Notes under the pieces: model-generated
Databases searched by the model: none
What the model was told of the DNA's origin: nothing
The model's input: the letters and a program-made list of their open reading frames with translations, nothing else
Assembly (NCBI GenBank): GCA_947471745.1
Contig: CANJKZ010000262.1
Location: forward strand, 938,501-1,002,500
From: Closterium sp. Naga37s-1
Taxonomy: Eukaryota; Streptophyta; Zygnematophyceae; Desmidiales; Closteriaceae
Direction of reading: 5' to 3'
Length of the DNA: 64,000 bases
Shown here: in pieces, positions 37,822 through 49,968 of the stretch
Numbering within the stretch: the stretch's first letter is position 1
Layout of the letters: every line of letters starts with the position of its first letter
Made by a program: the position numbers and the translations under genes

Positions 37822-40800
37822 AGTCATGACACTCTTGCTCCCCCCCCTTCACTGACGGTGCCTGCAGTGAGATGCCGCAGTGTAGTAGCTGCGGCTGATT
37901 ACCTGTAGTGAAGTATCAGGTTTGTAGTGGTGTAGTGCAGTGCGAGCAGTCTTACCAGTGGTAGCAAGTAGTGCGGCTGCAGAGTCCAGACATGTGTTGG
38001 TATTGAAACTCAGTAATAATGTTGTCCTCATCATTAGAGCCCGGCAGCATGCCCCGCCAGCTGCCCACTTATTATCATATCTCTGCCGGCAGCCGGTGAT
38101 TTAAGTGGCAAATGGCTACAGTGCTGACTGCTATGGAAAGGGACACTTGCGAATTACAGTTGCACTGAGAATAATGATCAATTGACTGTAAAAGCCACTT
38201 GGTGAGGACTACTTCAGGTAACCTGCCAGCAGCTAGGGAGGTGTACAAGTTGGCAAGCAGCACTCACCACCACCCTCTGCTGATACCCTCCCAGGGAGGA
38301 AAGGCCTCCACCAGACAGTCTGGAGGAAAGGTCTCAAATCAGTCTGGGTTACGACAAAGCATTGTCCGACAACCTATGGTGGCTTTACAGAGCCCCCTAA
38401 TGTCCCTCGAAACCCTCGCATGGCCGCAGAGAGAGACCCTCCAAGACTGGTGTGACGCGGATGTGGCGCCTAAAATGTCAGGCTGAGGGGACGATGAGGT
38501 ATCTAGTAACTATAGCTTCTATGTTCAGGTAAGTCTGTCACAACACAAACCACATAAGAGATGTTAGCTAGTAACTCTCTCACGTGGTGCATTCAATGCT
38601 TCTGCTAATGTTTCTCAGGTTGAGGCTGAAGGGCAGATACGTTAGCTAGTAGCCTTAGCCTGTCAGCAATGGTGGTGCCCTTCACAACACAAGCCACACA
38701 TAAGGGTAGAGACTCTCTAGCATGCTGCAATGCACCTGCAGGGTGCTTATGCTCCTCAGGGTAGAGGCTGCAGAGCAGAGGCGTTAGCTAGTAGCCGTAG
38801 CTGGTCGGCAATGGTGGTGTCCCGCACAGTCACACGTGGACCTCCCTAGAGTGGTCCCTTTTACTCCTAATGGCCCTTATGGTTCAGGCTGAGGGGCAGA
38901 GGCGTTAGCTAGTAGCCGGAGCTGGTCAGCAATGGTGGTGTCCCGCACAAACCACACATCAGGGTAGAGACTATATAGAATGGTGAGATGCTCCTGATGC
39001 TCCTGATGCTCCTCAGGGTAGAGGCTGCAGAGCAGAGGCGTTAGCTAGTAGCCGTAGCTGGTCAGCAATGGTGGTGTCCCGCACGAACCACACGTGGTCC
39101 TCCCCAGGCGGCACAAGGGTTTGGCAGTGCACGTTGACTGGGTTGACCACGCCAGGCAAATGGAAGTGCCGCAGCTCCGTGCCTGCGTTCAGCACCACAC
39201 CGCCCTTCTCGGGCTCCCGTGCCTTGTGGATAGACATCACCTCTGTCTGAAGGGTGGAACGGGGGGATAAGGGGATAAGGGGAGGTCGGGGAGCGTGCAT
39301 TTAAGAATGAGATGAGGAAATGGCACGCTTGCACCACGCTGCCCTTCTCGGGCTCGCGTGCCTTGTGGATGGACATCACCTCCGTCTGGAAGGGTGGATT
39401 GGGTGGATAAGGGGAGTGAACAAGGGGAGGTTGGGGAGCGTGCATTGAAGAATGAGATGAGGAAATGGCACGCTTGCACCACGCTGCACTTCTCGGGCTC
39501 CCATGCCTTATGGATGGACATCACCTCCGTTTGGAAGGGGGGGATTGGAGTGACAATCAAGGGGATGAGAAGCAAGGGGATGGGTTAGCAAGGAAGAAGA
39601 GTGTTGGTGGTTATGCGTTCAGCACCACCGCTGCCCTTCTCGGGCTCCCGTGCCTTGTGGATGGACATCACCTCGGTCTGAGAGGGGGAATGGGGGTGAG
39701 AAGCAAGGGGATGACTGATTGGTGAGGATGTGTTTGGCACAACACCGCCCTTCTGCGGCTCCTAGGCCACGTGGATGGACACCACCTCGGTGTGGAGGGT
39801 GGGAGATGGGATGACAAGTGCGGGGATGAGTTCACAAGAACGGGGAGTGATTGGTTGGGTGGGGAGTTTTTCCGCACCGCGCCGGCCTCCTTTGGTTCCC
39901 CTGCTACGTGGATAGACAAGACCGAGATTTGGAGGGGGAAATGGGTGGATAAGGAGAGTGAATAAGGGGAGGATGCAGAGCGTGCACTGAAGATGACATG
40001 ACAAGAGAGGGGAACGAGAGCTAGAAGGGTAGATCTTGTAAGGATTTTATAACGAGAATGACATGACAAGAGAGAATCAGCTTCCGGTGGCCTTGCCAGT
40101 CGTCACACCGGTCCCCATCCATCTGCTGTTCTGCTCCACTGAGGGGAAAATGTGAACCATAAAGATGCATCTGGGAGCGAGAAAATGAGTCTCCTAGGAG
40201 GGAGCAGGAATCCTGAGAGGGCAGGGCGTGTCACCTTGCGGGGGTTGAGAATCAGTTTCCGATGGCCCCGCCAGTCATCACAGAGGTTCGAGTCAATCTG
40301 CTGCCCCTCCGCTCTGTCCCGCACGCACCACACCTCCGGCCGGCGGAACACCAGTCTGGACAGCACCTCAATGGCGCGCCTCTTCGCCTCCGCCACTGCA
40401 GCTTCGTCCCACTGCGCCTCACCACCCTGCATGCCGTTTCCTGCTGTCCCCGGTGCTGTCTCTTCGTGGCTGTTGCTGGCGTTCACTGCTGCTCCAGCCT
40501 CCCTGGTACCACCACCAGCCGCCACAGCAGCAGCGTCAGCAGGCGCCACCGCAGCAGCCCCAGCAGGCGCCAGTGCCCCCTCCCTTTCCTCTTGGCACAT
40601 GGAGGGTTCGACAACGAGGGCGCCGTGGGAGAGCCAGGGGGCGTGGGCGTGGGTGGCTAGCAGCGAGTGCAGGGAGTGGGGAGGCACGGGGGAGAGGAAC
40701 TCGTCGGTGTCGTGTAGAGTGACCCAGCGAGAGGTGAGGAGCGACCGGAATATGCAGTCGTTGCCTGCAAGGGTCTGGTGGTGGGAGAGGGTATGGGAGG

Positions 40801-42134
40801 GAAGAAGAGGTGTGTGCGGAATCAGGAACTAGAATGGGAGTGCACCCTGTGGCGGCACAGGGGAGAGGAGCTCGTCGGTGTCGTGTAGAGTGACCCAGCG
40901 AGAGGTGAGGAGCAACCGGAATATGCAGTCGTTGCCTGCGAGCGTCTGGTGGGAGGTGTAAGGTTTGTATATAAATAAGTATATGTACACATATATGTAT
41001 ATATGGATACGTGTACGTGTATGTATGCATATACAAAAGAGTTTTTATGCTTGAAAACAAGCTCAAAACTGTCTCCCACCGACCTGGTGTTTCGTGATAA
41101 AGCTCCCACCTCCCGACATGTCCTCAAAACAGTCTCCCACCTCCCACCGACCTGGTGCTTGGTGATGAAGCTCAGCGCCCCCTCCCCCGCATGAAACCCG
41201 AACCGCTGCCCTCCCGACATGTCTGTAACGGCCGCTATGCCGGCAGCAAAGTAGGGCGCGAAGAGTGCCGAGAGGGCGGGCGACCAGGCAGCCATGTCGT
41301 AGAAGAGGAAGCGGGAGACGTTGGCGTGCACGCGGTGGTACTCCGGCCATGCCCACACGGGCCCGGCGTCCAACGTGCCGTAGAGCGGCTGGGAGCACCA
41401 CGTGAGGTGCACGGGGAGAGAGGCGCCTGGTGGGGGTTCCAAAGGCTGCGGTTGGGGGGGACAGACGGGAGAACATGAGAAATTGGGAGTGGGGGAGATG
41501 GGGGTGGGGGGCGGAAAATCGAGGGAAAGGGGAGGGGAGTAGAAGAGTGGCTGAGGGAGGCGTGCACGCGGTGGTACTCCGCCCATGCCCACACGGGCCC
41601 GGCGTCCAACGTGCCGTAAAGAGGTTGTGAGCACCACGTGAGATGGACAGGGAGAGAGGCGTCCGGAGGGGGCTCAAGGCTGCAGTTGTGGGGGGCGGAG
41701 GGTGGTGGCAAGGGCGATTGGGGAATGGGGAGGGGAAGGGGAGGGGGGGGAAAGGGGAGGGGAAGGGGAAGGGGAGGGGGAGGGTAAGGGGAAGGGGAGG
41801 GGAGTCAAAAAGTGTGGTGCTGGATGCGTGATTTTTTAAATTAATAAAGGAGTGAATCCAATCCTCGATTGGATTAGTTTGCCCCATACCCGCTGTCCTC
41901 CACAACATTTCACCTTCCCCCGCATCTCACCTACCCCGCATCTCACCTGCCTCAAATCTCGTCTCCCCCGGCCCCTCATTGAAGACGGCGGCCTCCACAC
42001 CGTCCATGGTCATCAACAGATAGTTGGTGAGCCTTAGAGTCAACTCAACACGCATCCTACCTCCCCCAGTTTCCACCTCCCTCGAATCTCACCTGCCCCG
42101 GCTGCTCGTTGAAAACAGCAGCCTCCACACCGTC

Positions 42135-42955
42135 TGTTATAGTGACAGTAGGCTTCAATGTGCCTAAAACGAAAGATAGAGTGCACAGTCGGATTTCTGC
42201 ACAGCGGCTTTAAACGTTCATAGCGTTCTGGTCACAGCTTCAAATGACCTGATTTAACTTGGATCTGGAGCGTCTTAACGTCGCCTACAATAGGCAATTT
42301 AGATCGCACGATTTCACCAAGTATTGACGACACAGCATTGGTTTGAACGAACGGCACTATGGCAGCCACTATAGTCTTAGAACACACAATAGGAAGAGTT
42401 AGGAAGAGTTACGAGTTGGGAATGACTCCCAGCTCCTACAAACCCCAAGAGCCGAGTTACAGTGATGTGGAACAGTGCCACACTGTCCCCAACCAAGAAG
42501 GGTCTCGAAACTACCCTCCACAAGGGTCTACACCAACATAAGTGTTACACTACACATTGTAATGTAACTATCTTCAACATCTTGAAGTGTACCCTTTTTG
42601 GCGAGCTTCGAAATCACTTGAGGCTTGACACCAAGGCTCTGGTTCTTCACCACAAACTCATCCTTGAGTTCTTCATGGGTCTGCTGCACACACCTGCGAC
42701 ACGCCGAACGTTCGACACAGGACAAAATAGGAACCGCGCAAGACACACAAGCGACAAGATAGAAACCGCGCGGGACACGAATAGCGATAACTCGCTATTG
42801 ACTTGACACGCACACATTCGACATCATGACTCAACATTCACACACTATTATAAGCATGAAATATATATTATCTCATGCCCTCATACCATTCCATGCACAC
42901 ACGCATGCACGCACACGGACAACAAGCCGAGTGCAAACCGTAGGTTGCACCAACA
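42135..42955 (-). repeat. Copia 3' LTR (821 bp)
   Basis: Direct repeat of 47798-48618. It begins after the target site at 42134 and ends CAACA at 42955, next to the polypurine tract. Visible differences from the other LTR include G against C near 42145, ACG against ACA near 42290, ATT against ATC near 42339 and CAA against CGA near 42740. Confidence 0.95.
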
Positions 42956-42968
42956 AACTCCCCCTCGG
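42956..42968 (-). other. Copia polypurine tract
   Basis: The minus strand reads CCGAGGGGGAGTT immediately before the 3' LTR. This is the usual place and composition for the primer of plus-strand DNA synthesis. Confidence 0.9.
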
Positions 42969-42994
42969 ATTGTTGGCCTTAGGATCTTGCTCTC

Positions 42995-45900
42995 TCAGTT
43001 CAGAGACATCCCAGCCAGCTTGCAGCACTTCCAATGCTGCTGCTCCACCAGCCTCTTGGTCATCATATCAGCTGGCTGCCCCGTCGTCTTCACATAGTGC
43101 AACTCAACTTCACCCGCGGCCACCATGCTCCTCGTCCAATGCCACTTCACCCTCATGTGCTTGGTGAGGCCATGCAACACAGGGTTCTTAGCAAGAGCAA
43201 TGGCACCCTGGCTGTCACAGTAGAGAGGGGTAGGTCCTTGCTGCTCCTCCCCCAATTCAGCCAACAAACGCCGCTGCCACACAATCTCCCGCACGGCACG
43301 GAAGAGTGCCATGTACTCGGACTCCACCGAGCTCAATGCTTGATCAACCTGCTTCTTGCTCTCCCAAGCAGTTGGGCCTCCACCAACACAGCAAATGAAC
43401 CCTCCAACACTTGTCATGTTCTCTGGTTCCGATGCATATGAAGCATCCGAGTAGGCGGTGAGGAACAAACGCCCGGGTTCTACACCATCCGCGCCCTTTT
43501 GGCGCCTTTGCGCCGCCGCCGAGTATTGCAGCCCAACGGTCGGTGTTTGGCCAAGATACTTGGCCACCCTCATTCCAGCTGCTACCTGCTCCTCATTAAG
43601 GCATTGCACAACCCTAGCCAGCTGCCCGGTAGCAAAGGCCACGTCCGGCCGAGTGTTTACCGCCGCATACATGAGGCTGCCCACCAACGAGTGAAAACGG
43701 CGCCTTTCCTCTTCACCAACGCTCTCCTCCTCTGGTCCCTTCACACACTTGAACCCAGAGGGAAAGGGAGTAGCCACATGGCCTTCACTCTGGCCAAAGT
43801 TGGCAGCCAACGCCTCCAGGTACTTCCGTTGGTGCACCCGCATGCACCGCTTCTCCACGTCTCGTTCGATGTGGAGCCCAAGGTAGAAGTTCACGTCACC
43901 AAGGGACTTGCACTTGAACTTGTCCTGAAGCTTCAGCATCACCTCCTTCACAAGGTCAGAGGAGGGTGAGAATATGAGAATGTCATCCACATAAACTACC
44001 ATGAAGCTCCTCTGCTCTCCCTCGCCAAGCATGAACAAGGAGTGATTGGCCGTTGAGGGAGTGAAGCCGATCTCCTCCAACACTTCGCGCTGCTTCATGT
44101 ACCATTGCCTAGGGGCCTGCTTCAGCCCATAGAGGGCCTTCTTCAGCTTCCACACTCTGCCACTACCATCATCAAACCCCTCTGGCTGCGCCATAAAAAT
44201 CTCCTCCTCAAGGATGCCGTTAAGGAATGCCGTTACGATGTCCATCTGCTTTACCACCCATCCTTTGATGGCGGCTCCCGCGAATAGGGTTCGCAGCGTC
44301 GTCGGCTTCACCACAGGAGCAAACAGCTCCTTGTAGTCCACCTTCTCCTTTTGCTGGTACCCCTTGGCCACCAGCCTAGACTTGTAACGCTCGATCTTGC
44401 CGTCGGCGTCGGACTTGATCTTGAAGAGCCACTTGGACGTAATCGCCTTACGCCCCTCCGGTAGCTCCACCAACTCAAACGTGTCGTTCTCCTCGATGCT
44501 CTTCAGCTCACTCTCCATGGCCTTCTTCCACTCCTCAGCATCACTACTCTCCAAAGCCTCCTTGAGAGTTGCTGGTTCTCCCGGCATCTCCACCGGAGAG
44601 AAGAACGCGAAGGCACACTCATCGTAGTCACTCTCCTCGTCGTCTCCGACCATCATTGCCGCTCCGGCCAGGGCTGTCTTGCCCTGCTTTCCCGGCGCAT
44701 CATAGGTCAGCCTATTAGGGGGTTGAACTCTCCTCTTCCCCCTTCCTTCCTCCTCAGATGCAGGGACTTGAAGGCCTTGGCGTTGCTGCGGTGTGGCTCG
44801 AATCCGTGGAGCACTTGTAGTACGGGAAGGGAGTGACGGTGCACGCTCGCTCACTTGCTGCACCTCCTCCTCTTCTTCCTCTGCATCATTGGCCTCCTCT
44901 CCCCCATTCACAAGGGAGGATTGCCTTGTGGTTGTGCTGCCGCTGCTCAGCTCCAAAGGCAGCTCCACATGCTCCAAACCGGAACTCTTCACCTCCCCAA
45001 ACCGCACGCCTATCTTCGCCTCATTCTCCGCCTTCCAATCCTTGTACATGAAGTTCTCCATGAACTTGCAGTCCCTGCTCACCAAGAACTTCTTGGTGAA
45101 TGGGTCCCAAAGAAGCCATCCCTTGCTGTTTTGAGCCATGCCCAAGTGCACGGCCCACACCGCCTTGGCACCAAGCTTGTTGTGCCGAAGATGCTTAGGC
45201 ACGAGCGCCATGCACATGCACCCGAACACCCGAAGCATATCCACCTTTGGCTTCCTTCCAAGCCACTCCACATAGGGCACCCATTTGTCTGCTCCCACAT
45301 GAGTCAAGGCTCTGTTCTTGGCCACACACGCACTCCGCACCGCATCAGGCCAGAAGTAGTCGGGTAGCCCGGCTTCAATGAGCAACCCGCGTGCCGCCTC
45401 CGTGATTGTCCGGTTCGCTCGCTCGGCGATGCCGTTCATTGCAGGGGAGTATGGCATGGTGAGGGAGTGCCTTATCCCATTCTTCTTCAGCCACAATCCG
45501 AAATCCTTGCTCAGGAACTCTCCCCCTCGATCGGTGCGGATCGACTTCACTAGACGGTCTTGTTGCCGCTCCACCATCGGGAACCAATCCGTCTTCAACG
45601 TTTCAGCTACGTCGCTCTTCTTGGCCAGCACGTACACCCAAGTCATGCGGGTGTAGACGTCCACAATAGTGAGGAAATACTCAGCTCCAGCAGCTCCAAG
45701 CTTCAGGGGGCCCACCACGTCCATCACCACCTCATCAAGCGGTGCCTTAGTCGTCGCCTCCGAACTAGAGAACGGGAAACGGGTGAACTTGGCTTGCATG
45801 CACGTCGGGCAGCCAAGTACCTCATCGGGCTCCCCCTTCACGCGTATGCCAGCAACCATCTCACCCTTGACTAGCTGCTGCAAGATAGGCAGGGCCACAT

Positions 45901-47680
45901 GCCCCATTCGCCGATGCAAGGTGAGCCAATCACACTCCCCCGTAGCTGAAGTTGGATTGGAGAATGCCGCGCTCGCAATAGCGCCCCATATGCTCTCTCC
46001 GTTGTCCTCCTCCGCTGCTGCCTCGGGGTTCTTCTCACCCTTGTGCTGCTTATTGACTGCTGCACCACTCTCCTTAAGTTCACACAGCTTGCTGGTCCCT
46101 CCAAGATTGCACTTGTTGGACTCTTTCGCCTTGGCGCCATCGTTCGCGCCGTAGCCGCTACCACCCGCTTCACCCTTGGTGCTGACGCTTGCTGCCACTT
46201 GCCTCTTTTTAGGCATGGGGACCACAGGGATCTGCCACATCTCGTTGTAGACGTCCCTATCTTCGTGAAGGTCCCATAGAGTCCGCTCGCCAAGCCTCGC
46301 GGTGTAGGTCTTGGCTCCCTTCGAGTTCGTGTCCATGCCGGCCTTTGCCAATCGCCGCACGGAAATCAGGTTGGCTGCAAGGCTGGGCACCCAAAGCACG
46401 TTCTTGAGGCCCACCATCTTCCCATCAGCACCCTTGAACATGGCCTTGCCCATGCCTTTCACCTCTGCTCGCTGCCCCAAAGCCGATGTGACATGCTTCA
46501 CCGGTGACGGTTCAAGTTCGGTGAGCGAGTCCGCGCGAGGTGTCATGGTATAGGTAGCGCCGCTATCGATCACCCAAAACTCCAGGGGGTGTAGGGTCAC
46601 CTTTCCCACAGCTGCTGGCTCCTCAAAGCCTTCGTCCTTCTCGGGACCAGCCGGTACTTGCGTCGACACGAAGTAGAATAGACCCGGGTGCCGATCGTCG
46701 CTTGGACCCTTGTCGTTATCTTCGTTCTTCATATTTGCAGCACCGCCTCCGCGACCGCCACGGCCTCCACGGCCTCTTCCTCTCCCTCCTCCTGCTCCTC
46801 TACCCTCTTGGCCTTGAGCAGGGGTCCATCCTTCAGGGAGCTTGTAGCAATCGCGCCACATGTGTCCGGTCTTGTGGCAATAATGGCATTCGCCGTCGAA
46901 TCGGCCGCGACCGCGTCCATAGCTCTTGTCGTCGCTGCCGTAACCGCCACTCCCGCGGCCTCTATTGAAGTTGTTGCTGCCAAATCTGCCTCCCCCTCGT
47001 CCTCTGCCTCTTCCACGGCCGTACCCCTGGCCGATGCTTGCTGCCCCGGCGCCATCCGCACTCGCCAACTCACGGCGGCGGATGTCCTCTTGAAGGATTG
47101 CTCGCTTCACTTCTTCGAGCGAGAGGCGGGGCAGATCTCGGTTGAGGTTGATGATGAGCGAGGACCATGACTCTGGGAGTAAGGCCAGCAACTTGGTCTT
47201 CTTCTGGAGCTCACTGTAGTTCAAATCAGCTCCCTCAAGCCGCGTCAACAAGTCGAAGAATTTCTGCACCCCTTCTTCAACCGCTTCATCCTCTTCAATT
47301 CGTAGTGTCGCCATTTGCCGTTCGAACACCACAGCTACCGCCGCTGTTGCAGGAGCGTGTACACCCTTGAGAGCAGCCCATGCCTTTGGTCCCTTCTCTG
47401 GTTCACGCTGGAAAGGCTTGATGTGACGGATCTGGCTGCTCCCCAACGCTTGCCCTAGTAGGAGGTAGCCTTGTGCGCTCTTCCGCACCCACGGGCTCTT
47501 CTCCGGGTCGTTCTCGGGGCGCTTCTCCGTTCCTTCCATCACCTCCAGCAGGTCATAGTGGTCAAAGATGTTCTCCATCTTGAAGGACCATTCAGCAAAG
47601 TTGTCACCGTTGAACTTGTCAAGCCCAAACACTCTAGGCTCGTCCCTAGATGGGCCAACACTTGGTTGCACGGGCGCCAT
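42995..47680 (-). CDS. Copia gag-pol polyprotein, 1,561 residues, uninterrupted
   Basis: The start is the ATG at 47680; an open frame extends upstream into the LTR but lacks sense as Gag. Domains in order: Gag (D-K-F-N-G-D-N-F-A-E-W near residue 20), RGG-rich basic stretch and a CCHC zinc knuckle (C-x2-C-x4-H-x4-C) near 262-275, aspartic protease with D-S-G-A-T near 370, the H-H-C-C region before integrase near 580-630, integrase with acidic residues in D-V-V-G-P (about 650), T-D-R-G-G-E-F (about 712) and I-A-E-R-A-N (about 748), reverse transcriptase with Y-V-D-D near 1,228, and RNase H with S-D-A-S-Y near 1,413 and Y-C-D-S-Q-G-A near 1,491. The order integrase then reverse transcriptase defines Copia. 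No frameshift or internal stop is present, so the element may be competent. Confidence 0.95.
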   Translation of the reverse strand: MAPVQPSVGPSRDEPRVFGLDKFNGDNFAEWSFKMENIFDHYDLLEVMEGTEKRPENDPEKSPWVRKSAQGYLLLGQALGSSQIRHIKPFQREPEKGPKAWAALKGVHAPATAAVAVVFERQMATLRIEEDEAVEEGVQKFFDLLTRLEGADLNYSELQKKTKLLALLPESWSSLIINLNRDLPRLSLEEVKRAILQEDIRRRELASADGAGAASIGQGYGRGRGRGRGGGRFGSNNFNRGRGSGGYGSDDKSYGRGRGRFDGECHYCHKTGHMWRDCYKLPEGWTPAQGQEGRGAGGGRGRGRGGRGGRGGGAANMKNEDNDKGPSDDRHPGLFYFVSTQVPAGPEKDEGFEEPAAVGKVTLHPLEFWVIDSGATYTMTPRADSLTELEPSPVKHVTSALGQRAEVKGMGKAMFKGADGKMVGLKNVLWVPSLAANLISVRRLAKAGMDTNSKGAKTYTARLGERTLWDLHEDRDVYNEMWQIPVVPMPKKRQVAASVSTKGEAGGSGYGANDGAKAKESNKCNLGGTSKLCELKESGAAVNKQHKGEKNPEAAAEEDNGESIWGAIASAAFSNPTSATGECDWLTLHRRMGHVALPILQQLVKGEMVAGIRVKGEPDEVLGCPTCMQAKFTRFPFSSSEATTKAPLDEVVMDVVGPLKLGAAGAEYFLTIVDVYTRMTWVYVLAKKSDVAETLKTDWFPMVERQQDRLVKSIRTDRGGEFLSKDFGLWLKKNGIRHSLTMPYSPAMNGIAERANRTITEAARGLLIEAGLPDYFWPDAVRSACVAKNRALTHVGADKWVPYVEWLGRKPKVDMLRVFGCMCMALVPKHLRHNKLGAKAVWAVHLGMAQNSKGWLLWDPFTKKFLVSRDCKFMENFMYKDWKAENEAKIGVRFGEVKSSGLEHVELPLELSSGSTTTRQSSLVNGGEEANDAEEEEEEVQQVSERAPSLPSRTTSAPRIRATPQQRQGLQVPASEEEGRGKRRVQPPNRLTYDAPGKQGKTALAGAAMMVGDDEESDYDECAFAFFSPVEMPGEPATLKEALESSDAEEWKKAMESELKSIEENDTFELVELPEGRKAITSKWLFKIKSDADGKIERYKSRLVAKGYQQKEKVDYKELFAPVVKPTTLRTLFAGAAIKGWVVKQMDIVTAFLNGILEEEIFMAQPEGFDDGSGRVWKLKKALYGLKQAPRQWYMKQREVLEEIGFTPSTANHSLFMLGEGEQRSFMVVYVDDILIFSPSSDLVKEVMLKLQDKFKCKSLGDVNFYLGLHIERDVEKRCMRVHQRKYLEALAANFGQSEGHVATPFPSGFKCVKGPEEESVGEEERRRFHSLVGSLMYAAVNTRPDVAFATGQLARVVQCLNEEQVAAGMRVAKYLGQTPTVGLQYSAAAQRRQKGADGVEPGRLFLTAYSDASYASEPENMTSVGGFICCVGGGPTAWESKKQVDQALSSVESEYMALFRAVREIVWQRRLLAELGEEQQGPTPLYCDSQGAIALAKNPVLHGLTKHMRVKWHWTRSMVAAGEVELHYVKTTGQPADMMTKRLVEQQHWKCCKLAGMSLN

Positions 47681-47782
47681 GGCTGAGTCACGGGGTTGGC
47701 CTTGAGCTTGGGCTTCTCCACTGCCACCAGCACCTCTGCCACCCCTTTCCTCAGGTCCAGCAATTGTCGAAACTGCTCCAAG

Positions 47783-47795
47783 GGCTCTGATACCA
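47783..47795 (-). other. Copia primer-binding site for initiator tRNA-Met
   Basis: The minus strand reads TGGTATCAGAGCC, two bases inside the 5' LTR. It is complementary to the 3' end of initiator methionine tRNA and is the common primer-binding site of plant Copia elements. Confidence 0.93.
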
Positions 47796-47797
47796 CG

Positions 47798-48618
47798 TGT
47801 TATAGTCACAGTAGGCTTCAATGTGCCTAAAACGAAAGATAGAGTGCACAGTCGGATTTCTGCACAGCGGCTTTAAACGTTCATAGCGTTCTGGTCACAG
47901 CTTCAAATGACCTGATTTAACTTGGATCTGGAGCGTCTTAACATCGCCTACAATAGGCAATTTAGATCGCACGATTTCACCAAGTATTGACGACACAGCA
48001 TCGGTTTGAACGAACGGCACTATGGCAGCCACTATAGTCTTAGAACACACAATAGGAAGAGTTAGGAAGAGTTACGAGTTGGGAATGACTCCCAGCTCCT
48101 ACAAACCCCAAGAGCCGAGTTACAGTGATGTGGAACAGTGCCACACTGTCCCCAACCAAGAAGGGTCTCGAAACTACCCTCCACAAGGGTCTACACCAAC
48201 ATAAGTGTTACACTACACATTGTAATGTAACTATCTTCAACATCTTGAAGTGTACCCTTTTTGGCGAGCTTCGAAATCACTTGAGGCTTGACACCAAGGC
48301 TCTGGTTCTTCACCACAAACTCATCCTTGAGTTCTTCATGGGTCTGCTGCACACACCTGCGACACGCCGAACGTTCGACACAGGACAAAATAGGAACCGC
48401 GCGAGACACACAAGCGACAAGATAGAAACCGCGCGGGACACGAATAGCGATAACTCGCTATTGACTTGACACGCACACATTCGACATCATGACTCAACAT
48501 TCACACACTATTATAAGCATGAAATATATATTATCTCATGCCCTCATACCATTCCATGCACACACGCATGCACGCACACGGACAACAAGCCGAGTGCAAA
48601 CCGTAGGTTGCACCAACA
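47798..48618 (-). repeat. Copia 5' LTR (821 bp)
   Basis: This is the promoter-bearing LTR in element orientation. An AT-rich run, TAATATATAT on the minus strand near 48522-48531, is a candidate TATA region. It ends at 48618, followed by the second copy of the CCGTC target site. Confidence 0.95.
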
Positions 48619-49708
48619 CCGTCCATGGTCATCACCAGATAGCCGCCCGCCCGGGACGTGTTGCCCCACAGCTGGCAGAACGCTGCTAGCGAGTCAGTCT
48701 GTAAGGGGGATGAGCGGAAGCGGGTGTAGAGGAAAGGGGAGGGAACCCGAGGATGAATATTTTCGTTATTGAGTCCGTCTGCAGGGGGGACGAGGGTGAG
48801 GACATGGAGAGGGAAAGGGGAAAGGGTTGGATAGAAAATTCGTGACCAGGCGAGTCAGTTTGAAACGAGGATAAGGGGAAGTGTGAGTAAGTGGTGTGAC
48901 TTGAAGCACCTTAGTTTTGGGGCGCATGAAGTCTCTGTACCACACTGAACCGTTCAATCTGCTGCCGTCTCGCCCCACCCATCGGCAGCCCTCCCCTTCC
49001 GTCACCCACAAGAAATTGAGGCTGCTTATACCGAGTACGACGAAGCGAGAGGGGCTGATGTGGTAGGCGCTGGGGGGATGGAGAAATGGGAGAGTAGTGG
49101 TTGATGGGGATGGAGAAGAGGAACGGGCCGGATAGAGGATGGGGAATGAGTGAGTGAGTGTGTGAGTGAGGGACGAGGGTACGAGGGAGATAAGGCAGGA
49201 GAGAGCTTGGCCGTGTACATACATACGACATTGACTATGGCAGCACCTGAACTCGTAGAGGAATCGCAGCTGCACCTGAACTCGTAGAGGAATGGCAGCA
49301 GCACCTGAACTCGTAGAGGAATGGCAGCAGCACCTGAACTCGTAGAGGAATGGCAGCAGCACCTGAACTCGTAGAGGAATCCTCTCTGCTGGTAGGTTCG
49401 TTGCCTCCACTGCCGCGCTTCCGCCTCAAGCACCCTCGTCACAGTCACGTCCGACCGGTTTCGCCGGCGCCGCGCTTCCATGGCCTCCGTGTAGCGCTGC
49501 CGGCCGCAAGGGCACACACACACACGGGCACGGACGGACGCACGCACAGGCAGGTTCAGAGGCACCCACACACACACGCACGCAGAGGGGGGAGGAGAGA
49601 GCATGGGAGTGGAGAACGTTTTTAGACTTCTCAAGAATTGCGCTCACAATGGAGGGGCGGGGTGGGCCACTCCACCGACCGTTCTCAACCACTGTCACCT
49701 CCGTCCAG

Positions 49709-49968
49709 TCACACCGCATACCGCACTATCCCCCACACTGCATACCGCACTATCCGCCACACTGCATACCGCACTATCCGCCACACTGCATACCGCACTA
49801 TCCGCCACACTGCATACCGCACTATCCGCCACACCGCATACCGCACTATCCGCCACACCGCATACCGCACTATCCGCCACACCGCATACCGCACTATCCG
49901 CCACACCGCATACCGCACTATCCGCCACACCGCATACCGCACTATCCGCCACACCGCATACCGCAATA
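49709..49968. repeat. 24-bp satellite, unit 2 copy
   Basis: About 10-11 units of the same repeat as at 26523-26950. The first units retain CACTGCATA variants. It is seven units shorter than the unit 1 array. Confidence 0.95.

Larger units (their letters stand above)
42135..48618 (-). mobile_element. Intact Ty1/Copia LTR retrotransposon, 6,484 bp
   Basis: Complete element on the minus strand, flanked by the 5-bp target duplication CCGTC (42130-42134 and 48619-48623). Both LTRs are 821 bp, begin TGTTATAG and end CCAACA on the plus strand, and differ at about four positions by my reading, so it inserted recently. A primer-binding site, a polypurine tract and one uninterrupted gag-pol frame are present. 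It sits in sense orientation within exon 4 of GT92-A copy 2. Unit 1 shows the empty site at about 25436. Confidence 0.97.

Noticed and set aside
47681..47821. Upstream extension of the Copia frame into the LTR
   Set aside because: It would place the start inside the 5' LTR and across the primer-binding site. The ATG at 47680 leads directly into conserved Gag.
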